This document shows, piece by piece, positions 52,208-59,372 of a DNA stretch of 64,000 nt (position 1 is the first letter of the stretch; each line of letters opens with the position of its first letter). The position numbers were made by a program, and so were the translations under genes. Origin of the DNA: an uncultured Sutterella sp. (GTDB lineage Bacteria > Pseudomonadota > Gammaproteobacteria > Burkholderiales > Burkholderiaceae_F); assembly GCA_905206365.1 (NCBI GenBank), contig CAJLHF010000001.1, positions 62,001 to 126,000 of the forward strand, in the 5' to 3' direction. Below the pieces are notes generated by a model. That model had not been told where the DNA came from, searched no databases, and worked only from the letters and a program-made list of their open reading frames with translations.

Positions 52208-53634
52208 TCCGCCGACTCCACTTTGCTTCGGGACGAACGGCGGCGGGGGCGGCGACGACGCTTCGAAGCGCTTGTCGTTCTCTCCGACGAACCGCCCTGC
52301 GTATCGGCCGAGTCTTTCTTGCGTTGGCTCGCCGCACTCTGACGCGCCTCGCGCTGCGCGGCTTCGATCATTTCGTGGCGTTCGTCTTCCGAAGCCTCCG
52401 CAAAGGTTTCCCACCACGTAACGAGCTCGGGCTCGGTTTCACCCACGAGGGAACGCAACAGCAGGAAGTCGTACGCGGCTCGATAACGCGGGTGGTTGAT
52501 CACCGCAAAGGGGTTCTTGCCGGTGCGACGCTCCAACTTTGCCTGCATCATCCAAAGGTCGTGCATGTCGACCTGGTACCGACGCTGAATCGAGAGCTGC
52601 TGACACTGCGTGGCCAAAACGTCCTGAGAGGCCGAATATAGCGCCCCCATGTACGACATGCCGCGCGCCTCGAAGTTGTGGCGCCATCGTTTGAGAACCT
52701 GGGGCCAAAGGAGCGTTCCGAAGAGAAACGAGGGCGAAATCTTCTTCCCGACGGCAATGCGTTCGTCCGTTCGCTGAAGCGCCAACATGAGGAAGCGCTC
52801 CCCGTCAGGCTCCGAGAGAATCACGTCGAGCACCGGGAAGACCGCTTTTTGCAGGCTCTCCTTTCGAAGCGCCTTCACGCATTCGACGGCGTGACCGCAG
52901 GTAAAGAGTTTCAGGAGCTCGTCGACGAGGCGGGCCGTGGGCACGTTCGAGAGGAGTTTCGCCATTTCGGCAATGGGCCGTCGCGTCTGCGACTCGATTT
53001 CGAAACCGAGCTTCGAGGCGATACGCACCGCGCGTAGCATGCGCACGGGGTCTTCACGGTAACGTTCGGCGGGCTCGCCGATCATGCGCAGGCGCTTCTT
53101 GCCGATGTCTTCAAACCCGCGGTGGTAGTCGTAGAGCTCTTCGGTGGCGGGATCGTAATAGAGGGCATTGATCGTAAAGTCGCGACGTGCCGCATCCTCC
53201 CACATTTCGCCGAAGACGTTGTCGGAAATGACGCGACCCGAAGCGTCCTTGCGCACGCCAGCGCCTTCGAGCGCGCGGAAAGTCGAGCACTCGATGATTT
53301 CACGGCCGAAAATGACGTGAACGAGTCGGAAACGACGCCCGATGATGACGGCGCGACGTTGCGCGCGCTTCACCTGTTCGGGCGTGGCGTCCGTGGCCAC
53401 GTCGAAATCCTTCGGCTTGACGCCGAGAAGGAGGTCGCGCACGGCCCCGCCCACGATGTAGGCCCTGAAACCTCGGGCATGGAGCAGTTCGCACGTGCGC
53501 TTGGCTTCCCACGAAACGAGGTCGGGCGAAATACCGTGCTCCTCCTTCGTGTAAATGCGAGGTTCCTTCACGACGGTCGTATCGGGCCCCGAACCCATGA
53601 AGGCGCGGACGCGACGAATGATGCTGTCAAACAT
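52204..53634 (-). CDS. pcnB: Poly(A) polymerase I
   Basis: Adds 3' poly(A) tails that promote RNA decay. The 476-residue nucleotidyltransferase has AYIVGGAVRDLLLGVKPKDF with DFDVATDA as the catalytic DxD, the RRAVIIGRRFRLVHVIFG segment, RRDFTINALYYDP, and RYREDPVRMLRAVRIASKL. The PcnB-specific His/Arg segments set it apart from the CCA-adding enzyme. The C-terminal 50 residues are a very basic tail (RRRRPRRRSSRSK), usual for RNA binding. The ATG at 53634 overlaps the HAD phosphatase gene by eight bases. Confidence 0.94.
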   Translation of the reverse strand: MFDSIIRRVRAFMGSGPDTTVVKEPRIYTKEEHGISPDLVSWEAKRTCELLHARGFRAYIVGGAVRDLLLGVKPKDFDVATDATPEQVKRAQRRAVIIGRRFRLVHVIFGREIIECSTFRALEGAGVRKDASGRVISDNVFGEMWEDAARRDFTINALYYDPATEELYDYHRGFEDIGKKRLRMIGEPAERYREDPVRMLRAVRIASKLGFEIESQTRRPIAEMAKLLSNVPTARLVDELLKLFTCGHAVECVKALRKESLQKAVFPVLDVILSEPDGERFLMLALQRTDERIAVGKKISPSFLFGTLLWPQVLKRWRHNFEARGMSYMGALYSASQDVLATQCQQLSIQRRYQVDMHDLWMMQAKLERRTGKNPFAVINHPRYRAAYDFLLLRSLVGETEPELVTWWETFAEASEDERHEMIEAAQREARQSAASQRKKDSADTQGGSSERTTSASKRRRRPRRRSSRSKVESAE

Positions 53635-54319
53635 GGTGTGCTTCCCCAAAAATGTCGAGTACCGTCCAACCGCGCGCTTCGGCTTCCCGGCGCAACTTCG
53701 GGTCGGGATTGACGGCAACGGCGGCGCCCCCCTCAGTATCCGCGGCATAGTTGAGAAGCGGCAGATCGTTGACGGAATCGCTGTAGGCCGTCACCGAGAG
53801 CGGCTCCTTCGCATCGAGCGTTCGCACGAAGTCCTTGACGAGCGAAAGCTTCCCTTCGCCGTACGAGTGCGACCCCGTGAAATTCCCGGTGAATTCGCCC
53901 TCGGGCGTTTCTTCGGGTGCAACGGCCGCCAGGTTGGGGATGCCGAAGAGCCGGGCGACGGGTTCGGTCACGTAGCGGTTCGTACCCGTTGCAAGAAGGA
54001 GTACGGCCCCCTCGGCACGCTCTTTTTCAACGAGCGCCGCAGCTTCCGGCCGCAGAGCGGGTTTCACGACCGACTCGACGAAGGACGCCCGCCAGAAGTC
54101 GAGCTCTTTGCGGGGAAAGCGCGCGAGCAATTCCGTATGGAAACGCACCAATTCTTCCGGAGAGAACGTGCCCGCGCGGTACGCCTCGGCAAACGCATCG
54201 ACCTTGGCGTCGAAAGCCCGCAGGTCGAGTCCGGCGCACTTCGCCACCCAGCGAGGCCACCGGTTCCCCGTATCCACGGGGAGCAACGTGTCGTCTAAAT
54301 CAAAAACGGCTAATTTCAT
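53627..54319 (-). CDS. HAD-IB family phosphatase (SerB-like)
   Basis: A 230-residue HAD hydrolase of subfamily IB. Motif I is FDLDDTLLPVDT (nucleophile Asp8, acid Asp10), motif II is LLLATGTNRYVTEP, and motif III-IV is KLSLVKDF with YSDSVNDLPLL. The family acts on phosphoserine or related small phosphate esters; the substrate here is not known. Genes of this type lie between hda and pcnB in many betaproteobacteria. It starts 42 bases after hda and overlaps pcnB. Confidence 0.9.
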   Translation of the reverse strand: MKLAVFDLDDTLLPVDTGNRWPRWVAKCAGLDLRAFDAKVDAFAEAYRAGTFSPEELVRFHTELLARFPRKELDFWRASFVESVVKPALRPEAAALVEKERAEGAVLLLATGTNRYVTEPVARLFGIPNLAAVAPEETPEGEFTGNFTGSHSYGEGKLSLVKDFVRTLDAKEPLSVTAYSDSVNDLPLLNYAADTEGGAAVAVNPDPKLRREAEARGWTVLDIFGEAHHV

Positions 54320-54361
54320 TCTTAACAGACTGCTGTCCGTGACGAAGCGCGGAACGACGCC

Positions 54362-55030
54362 TCAATGGAGATCCAGAACGTCGGCCGCCTCGCGGATCAC
54401 GGCAAGGGAGACGCGGCGCTTACCGCGAAGCCCCAATTGATTGGCAAGATCCAAAACGCGAGTGAGCGTGCGCATGTCGCGCGGCAAGTGCGTCGTCATC
54501 CACCGCTCGATGTCGGGCGTCATGCGAATGCCGCGCAAAGACGCGAGGCGCGCGAGCACCTGAAAGCGCTCCTCTTCGTCAAGCGGCTTGACGGCATAGG
54601 ATAGGCCCCAGGCGAGGCGGCTGCGAATCGCCTCGGCCAACTTGAGCTTTTGCGGCGCCGTGCGCCCGGCACAGATCAATTTGGCCGCCGGATCGGCATA
54701 AACCGCATTCTGAAGCGCAAAGAGCTGTCGCGCATACCCGAGATCGAGGTCGTGAACGTCGTCCACCGTGTAGAGCGGCGTTCCCGCCTTGAAGACGGGG
54801 ACGCGAAACTGAGACGTGCCGTTTCCGGGATTCACGGCCTTCAGAAGATGCGTAAGACCGCACCCCTGCGGACCGTAGAGGTAAAGGAACTTCGGTCCGC
54901 TTCCCTGCGCCATCTCCCGAAGCACGGCCACGACCTCTGCGTTCGCACCGACGACGAAGTTGTCGAGCGTCGGAAGGTCGCGCTCCTGAAGTTCAGGGAG
55001 ATCGAGTAGATATTGATCGGGTTCCTGCAT
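54362..55030 (-). CDS. hda: DnaA regulatory inactivator Hda
   Basis: An AAA+ protein that, with the loaded sliding clamp, triggers ATP hydrolysis by DnaA after initiation. The 222-residue product starts with a clamp-binding-like segment (QYLLDLPELQERDLPTLDNFVVG), has the P-loop variant YGPQGCGLTHLLKA in which the usual Lys is Leu, a Walker B-like YTVDDVHDL, and the C-terminal RDMRTLTRVLDLANQLGLRGKR. The start is the ATG at 55030; an in-frame GTG four codons upstream is possible. It is divergent from purM. Confidence 0.92.
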   Translation of the reverse strand: MQEPDQYLLDLPELQERDLPTLDNFVVGANAEVVAVLREMAQGSGPKFLYLYGPQGCGLTHLLKAVNPGNGTSQFRVPVFKAGTPLYTVDDVHDLDLGYARQLFALQNAVYADPAAKLICAGRTAPQKLKLAEAIRSRLAWGLSYAVKPLDEEERFQVLARLASLRGIRMTPDIERWMTTHLPRDMRTLTRVLDLANQLGLRGKRRVSLAVIREAADVLDLH

Positions 55031-55329
55031 GCCGGCTGTCACATTGAGGTCTGCATCACAAAACTGTGCAGAGTTTACCTCGAATCCGCCGTCTTCTGGC
55101 TTGCCCTAGGGCGCGAAACCGACGACCGAGATCGCGCTGCGCTGTAGACGCGCTTCGCCGCAACCGTTTTCAGTCGACCTTGTGCCGACAAGCCGCGGGG
55201 TCGATGTCTTATACTTCAAGCACTTTTCATCAACCACTACCGGACCCGTCCTCGCAACCCGATGCTCCCCGTCGATTGCGCTTTGTCCGGCCGGGCTCCG
55301 GGAGTTCCTACCCTTCCGTGAGACTATCC
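55031..55329. promoter_or_regulatory. Divergent promoter region between hda and purM
   Basis: About 300 bases without a gene. A TATACT hexamer at 55210-55215 on the plus strand could be the purM -10 box; no good -35 was found. The long leader to the purM ATG contains no recognised riboswitch, and no PurR-like operator was identified by eye. Confidence 0.35.
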
Positions 55330-56358
55330 ATGAGTCAACTTTCCTACGCGGCTGCCGGCGTTTCCATCGATGCCGGCGACGAGCTCGTCGAACGCATTAA
55401 GCCTGCGGCCAAGCGCACGCTCATCCCCGGCGTTCTCGGTTCCATCGGCGGCTTCGGCGCCCTCTTCGAAGTCAGCAAAGAGTACAAGAACCCCGTCCTC
55501 GTCACCGGTACGGACGGCGTGGGTACGAAGCTGATGCTCGCCTTCCGCCTCGGCCGCCACGACACGGTCGGTCAGGACCTCGTTGCGATGAGCGTGAACG
55601 ATATTCTGGTGCAGGGCGCAAAGAGTCTTTTCTTCCTCGACTACTACGCCTGCGGAAAGCTTGACGTCGACGTTGCCTCGCGCGTCGTGGCGGGTGTGGC
55701 CAAGGGGTGCGAGCTGGCCGGTTGCGCATTGATCGGCGGCGAAACCGCCGAAATGCCCGGCATGTACCCCGAAGGCGAATACGACCTCGCGGGCTTTGCG
55801 GTCGGCGTCGTCGAAAAGGATCAGATCATCGACGGCTCCACGATTTGCCCGGGCGACGTCGTCCTCGGTCTGGCTTCGAGCGGCCCCCACTCGAACGGTT
55901 TCTCCCTCATTCGCAAGGTCGTTGAAGTGTCCGGCGCCGACTGGTCGATGCCCTTTGACGGCGTCACGCTCGCCGACCGCGTCATGGAACCCACCCGCAT
56001 CTACGTGAAGTCGGTTCTCGAAGTCATGAAGCAGGTCACGATCAAGGGTATGGCCCACATCACCGGGGGCGGCCTCATCGAAAACGTGCCCCGCGTTCTT
56101 CCCGAAGGCGTTCAGGCCCGCATCGACGGCGCGTCCTGGACCCGTCCCGCGATCTTCGACTGGCTTGAAGAAAAAGGCAACATCGACCGCCATGAAATGC
56201 ACCGCGTCTTCAACAACGGTATCGGCATGGTTGTGATCATCAAGGCCGAAGACGCCGACAAGGCCAAGCAGGCCTTCGAAGCCGCCGGCGAAAAGGTCTT
56301 CACGCTCGGCTCGATCGTCAAACGCCCCGAAGGCGAAGCCGCCTGCGTGGTGCTGTAA
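55330..56358 (+). CDS. purM: Phosphoribosylformylglycinamidine cyclo-ligase
   Basis: AIR synthase of purine synthesis. The 342-residue protein has LSYAAAGVSIDAGDELVERIKP at the start (split), LVTGTDGVGTKLMLAF, the DLVAMSVNDILVQGAK loop, LIGGETAEMPGMY, ASSGPHSNGFSLIRKV and HITGGGLIENVPRVLP. The ATG at 55330 matches family length. Ancestrally it should face miaA at its 3' end; here two AT-rich glycosyltransferase genes and a miaA remnant separate them. Confidence 0.96.
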   Translation: MSQLSYAAAGVSIDAGDELVERIKPAAKRTLIPGVLGSIGGFGALFEVSKEYKNPVLVTGTDGVGTKLMLAFRLGRHDTVGQDLVAMSVNDILVQGAKSLFFLDYYACGKLDVDVASRVVAGVAKGCELAGCALIGGETAEMPGMYPEGEYDLAGFAVGVVEKDQIIDGSTICPGDVVLGLASSGPHSNGFSLIRKVVEVSGADWSMPFDGVTLADRVMEPTRIYVKSVLEVMKQVTIKGMAHITGGGLIENVPRVLPEGVQARIDGASWTRPAIFDWLEEKGNIDRHEMHRVFNNGIGMVVIIKAEDADKAKQAFEAAGEKVFTLGSIVKRPEGEAACVVL

Positions 56359-56475
56359 GAATTTCCAGGCACCCTTAGGTGAGCTTATGTGCGTGGGCAC
56401 TACCTAGCGCCCACGCCTTGGTTTTCTTTTGTCCTCTTTAAGACATCAATTCTCGTAGCCCCTTCTTTCCTGATC

Positions 56476-57396
56476 ATGAACCGATTTCAAGTTACACGAG
56501 CTGCCAATCTGCTTGGATATCGACTCTTTCCAAAGGTAACCAATGCAGACGCTCGTCGTTTCAGGGATCACCTCAAATACCAATGTCGGCTTTACCCTGT
56601 TCAGGAAAGACTAGAGTATCCCACCCATCGAGAACCCATTAAACCTTGGGCGTTTATCCGAGCCTACAATGAAATATCAACCATTGAAGCCTCATTGAAC
56701 AGCATACTTCCACTCATCCAGAACGGCGTCATTGCTTATAATGATTGCAACGATGGAACGGCAGAGTTCATTCAAAAATTCTGTCGAAAACACCCGGGCT
56801 TTATTCCGTTCCACTACCCATTTCAGGTATTTCCCTCCAACAGTGAAGAATACAAAAACAAAAATTTAAACTACAAAAACACTCTGGCTGCATATTACAA
56901 TGCCGCACTATCCTTCATCCCGAGAGGCGAGTGGGTTATTAAGATTGATTGCGATCTTGTGTTTTTTGAAGAACCGTTGAAATGGTCTCTTTCACTACCT
57001 CAAAGAGACACAGATTTTGTTTCTTTTTCGCGAATGGACCTGGCCGTCATCAACAACGAAATTCGCTTTATCAGATACTCCAGACCCAATGATCACTTTT
57101 TGATCAAAAATGATGGTTTTTATTTCAGGAATGATTCTGGCTATCTTCCTGACGGTCGATTCTGGGCTTGGGAAGTCTTGGTTCGAAAGCCTTCTCGCTT
57201 CATCTTCCCTGAGTGTTCTTGTCTCCACTTCCCTTTCCACAAGGAGTGGCGACCGATTCCAGATTATGTCAAAACCTATGATTTAAACAGCTCCCTATCT
57301 TCGATTTCCAAATTGGAAATTTCAGAGGAGCTCTTCAACAAAAACAACATTCAATCCATCGTTGACTCGTTCAAACCCATAAATTCAAACCTCTAA
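56476..57396 (+). CDS. Family 2-like glycosyltransferase, AT-rich, probably acquired
   Basis: A 306-residue GT-A fold protein resembling LPS/LOS glycosyltransferases of Pasteurellaceae and Campylobacter. Marks are KPWAFIRAYNEISTIEASL, then NDCNDGTAEFIQKFCRKHPG and the metal-binding KIDCDLVFFEE region. The C-terminal part has GRFWAWEVLVRKPS and a Trp/His-rich CLHFPFHKEW. Codon and base use are much more AT-rich than purM just upstream. The ATG at 56476 removes an upstream in-frame stretch without family resemblance. A terminator follows directly. Donor sugar is unknown. Confidence 0.8.
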   Translation: MNRFQVTRAANLLGYRLFPKVTNADARRFRDHLKYQCRLYPVQERLEYPTHREPIKPWAFIRAYNEISTIEASLNSILPLIQNGVIAYNDCNDGTAEFIQKFCRKHPGFIPFHYPFQVFPSNSEEYKNKNLNYKNTLAAYYNAALSFIPRGEWVIKIDCDLVFFEEPLKWSLSLPQRDTDFVSFSRMDLAVINNEIRFIRYSRPNDHFLIKNDGFYFRNDSGYLPDGRFWAWEVLVRKPSRFIFPECSCLHFPFHKEWRPIPDYVKTYDLNSSLSSISKLEISEELFNKNNIQSIVDSFKPINSNL

Positions 57397-57400
57397 ATTA

Positions 57401-57432
57401 AAAAAGCTCTTGAACACTCAAGAGCTTTTTTT
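57401..57432 (+). terminator. Rho-independent terminator after the AT-rich GT2 gene
   Basis: A 13-base perfect stem AAAAAGCTCTTGA / TCAAGAGCTTTTT with an ACAC loop, followed by further T. It starts five bases after the stop codon. Confidence 0.9.
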
Positions 57433-57521
57433 GTACTGGCATCCCAAAAAAATATTAACCCATTCTCCCAGAACTAAACTGCAAGCACCTACCAAATCCA
57501 TGCATACTGTCTATTTCTGAT

Positions 57522-57704
57522 CCAGATTTTTATCCATGTTATTTAGCTCCTGACCAACCTGACGAGGGCTGAGATGCCCGGAGTAAGTCGGATGCAGCAT
57601 CTGCTCACGTCGATGGCCTAGTGGTAACCTCCCGAGCGCATAGCCAAACTGTCAGGATCGAAATCGGGCTACCTCATCAGGGTGCGAGCTGCATCAAAAA
57701 ATTC
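57522..57704 (-). pseudogene. Decayed duplicate of the miaA 3' end
   Basis: Read on the minus strand this stretch aligns with the last third of the intact miaA at 58485. It reads as LM, a Lys-to-Arg change, a stop, then PDFDPDS-L-AMR and GY-H, another stop, then AID; the intact gene has LMKRPDFDPDSPAMRAVGY followed by RQAVD. The alignment runs on, with a small deletion, to ITW near the MiaA C-terminus. By eye 43 of 52 bases are identical between 57636-57687 and 58647-58698, and most differences are G/C to A/T transitions. Three in-frame stops and no start show it is dead. It abuts the stop codon of the GT32 gene. Confidence 0.85.
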
Positions 57705-57711
57705 CTAAGAC

Positions 57712-58443
57712 TCAATACCAACACGCATTGAACCTATGCACTGAATATGTATTTTCAGTGATCCCCCATCGTCCATTCCCTAAGGGCTTAGGAGAGAAAT
57801 ACTCTCTCGGGAAGATCACAGAACCATCTTTAAGATGCAATTCTTTCCCATCAAGCTTCACGCCGTACTCAGAGCGAACCAACTTACTGACGAAGCGCAC
57901 ATTTGCAACATCAATATAGGCTCGACGAAGACGAATTGTCTTATACCACTCCAAAAGCATACCAAGGCACGGATGCCCCCGAACCGAGCCAAACGTACTC
58001 ATCGTGACCTGAGTTGGTGCCTCATAACACGTAAAAAACGGCAACATCAACAGATCATCAAAGGGACGTAGTACCTCGACATCCGTATCCATATAAACAC
58101 CCCCATACTGATGGACGGCATACAACCGTGCCACATCCGACACGTATGCCCAACATTTTCGCTTTATAGCATCTTCAACATAGGGAAACTTTTCCATCGG
58201 AAAATTATCCTCATTCCATAGCATAATCTTCCAATCTGGCATTACCTTACTCCAGGTTGCCATGCATTCATGGCAAAGAGCTGACATTCCTCCGCCACCA
58301 AACCAAGCATAATGAATAATCTTAGGTACTGTTTTCTGATCCGAAAGACTCCCCTTGTTTCTTTCTCTCGACGAAAGGAAACGATCAACCTTAAACTTAA
58401 TCAAATCAAGGCTAAGATAAACATTCCGGAGTGCATTATTCAT
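57712..58443 (-). CDS. Family 32-type glycosyltransferase (Gly_transf_sug), AT-rich, probably acquired
   Basis: A 243-residue protein with the GT32/OCH1-like pattern: KIIHYAWFGGGG, MPDWKIMLWNEDNFP, WAYVSDVARLYAVHQYGGVYMDTDVEVL containing the DxD metal site (MDTDVEV), and a downstream GHPCLGMLLEWY. Such enzymes add hexoses to capsule or LPS side chains. Base use is AT-rich compared with miaA and mutL. It lies 41 bases after miaA on the same strand, with a tandem 13-base repeat in the gap, and its stop abuts the miaA remnant. No good ribosome binding site is visible. Confidence 0.83.
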   Translation of the reverse strand: MNNALRNVYLSLDLIKFKVDRFLSSRERNKGSLSDQKTVPKIIHYAWFGGGGMSALCHECMATWSKVMPDWKIMLWNEDNFPMEKFPYVEDAIKRKCWAYVSDVARLYAVHQYGGVYMDTDVEVLRPFDDLLMLPFFTCYEAPTQVTMSTFGSVRGHPCLGMLLEWYKTIRLRRAYIDVANVRFVSKLVRSEYGVKLDGKELHLKDGSVIFPREYFSPKPLGNGRWGITENTYSVHRFNACWY

Positions 58444-58455
58444 TTTTACTTATAA

Positions 58456-58481
58456 CGTAAACAAAACTCGTAAACAAAACT
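58456..58481. repeat. Tandem 13-base direct repeat between GT32 gene and miaA
   Basis: Two perfect adjacent copies of CGTAAACAAAACT lie in the 41-base gap between the miaA stop and the GT32 start, at the right-hand edge of the AT-rich segment. On the minus strand TTGTTT (58472-58477) and TATAAG (58449-58454) sit 17 bases apart and could serve as a promoter, but it would start at the ATG itself. Confidence 0.75.
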
Positions 58482-58484
58482 CTG

Positions 58485-59372
58485 TTAAATATTTGCAACG
58501 TCCACTACGTATTCCAAATTCCAGCCGCGCATCCAGGTGATTTGACGCTTAGCCAACTGACGAGTGGCGGCGATACCCGACAAACGGAAGGCGGACGCAT
58601 CGCATCGTCCGCTCAAAAAGTCGACGGCCTGGCGATAACCCACCGCGCGCATGGCCGGACTGTCGGGATCGAAATCGGGCCGCTTCATCAGGGCGCGCAC
58701 TTCGTTGAGGAACCCGTCGCGAAGCATGGCGTCGAACCGCGCCTCGATACGGGCATGGAGTTCTTTGCGATTTTCGGGAAGGATCCCGATCGTAACGCAC
58801 TGCAGGGGCGACTCCGTCTTCTCTTCGTGGAAGGACGAAATGGGGCGCCCCGTCATGCGAAAAACTTCGAGCGCGCGACCGATGCGCTGACTGTCGTTCG
58901 GGGCAAGACGCCGAGCCGTTGTCGGATCGACGCGCGCGAGTTCGGCGTGCATGGCAGGCCAACCGAACCGAGCTGCCTCTTCGGCGACCTCGGCCCGCAC
59001 CTCGGGCGTGCTGCTCGGCATGTCGTTCAGACCGTCGCGAAGCGCCTTGGCGTAAAGCATCGTTCCGCCCACGATCAAAGGCACCCGCCCCCGGGCCCGA
59101 ATTTCGGGAACGAGCCGCAGGGTATCCTCCAGAAATTCGGCCGCGCTGTAGCTTTCGCCGATGTCGCGGATATCGATCAGATGGTGAGGACAGACCGAAC
59201 GCTCTTCAAGCGTCGGCTTCGCCGTTCCGATGTCCATCCCCCGATACACGAGCGCCGAATCCATGGAAATGATTTCGACGGGAATGCGTCGGGCAATTTC
59301 CAGCGACAAGGCGGATTTTCCCGAAGCCGTCGGTCCGATGATCATCACCGCATCGGGCTTGCGTTCCGTCAT
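58485..59372 (-). CDS. miaA: tRNA dimethylallyltransferase
   Basis: Adds the dimethylallyl group to A37 of tRNAs that read UNN codons. The 295-residue protein has the P-loop IIGPTASGKSALSLEIA, the substrate segment ISMDSALVYRGMDIGTAKP, PHHLIDI, IVGGTMLYAKALRDGL and the C-terminal AVGYRQAVDFLSG. Length is a little below that of E. coli. The start overlaps the mutL stop (TAATG), and mutL-miaA is a conserved unit. A broken second copy of its 3' end lies 800 bases downstream. Confidence 0.96.
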   Translation of the reverse strand: MTERKPDAVMIIGPTASGKSALSLEIARRIPVEIISMDSALVYRGMDIGTAKPTLEERSVCPHHLIDIRDIGESYSAAEFLEDTLRLVPEIRARGRVPLIVGGTMLYAKALRDGLNDMPSSTPEVRAEVAEEAARFGWPAMHAELARVDPTTARRLAPNDSQRIGRALEVFRMTGRPISSFHEEKTESPLQCVTIGILPENRKELHARIEARFDAMLRDGFLNEVRALMKRPDFDPDSPAMRAVGYRQAVDFLSGRCDASAFRLSGIAATRQLAKRQITWMRGWNLEYVVDVANI

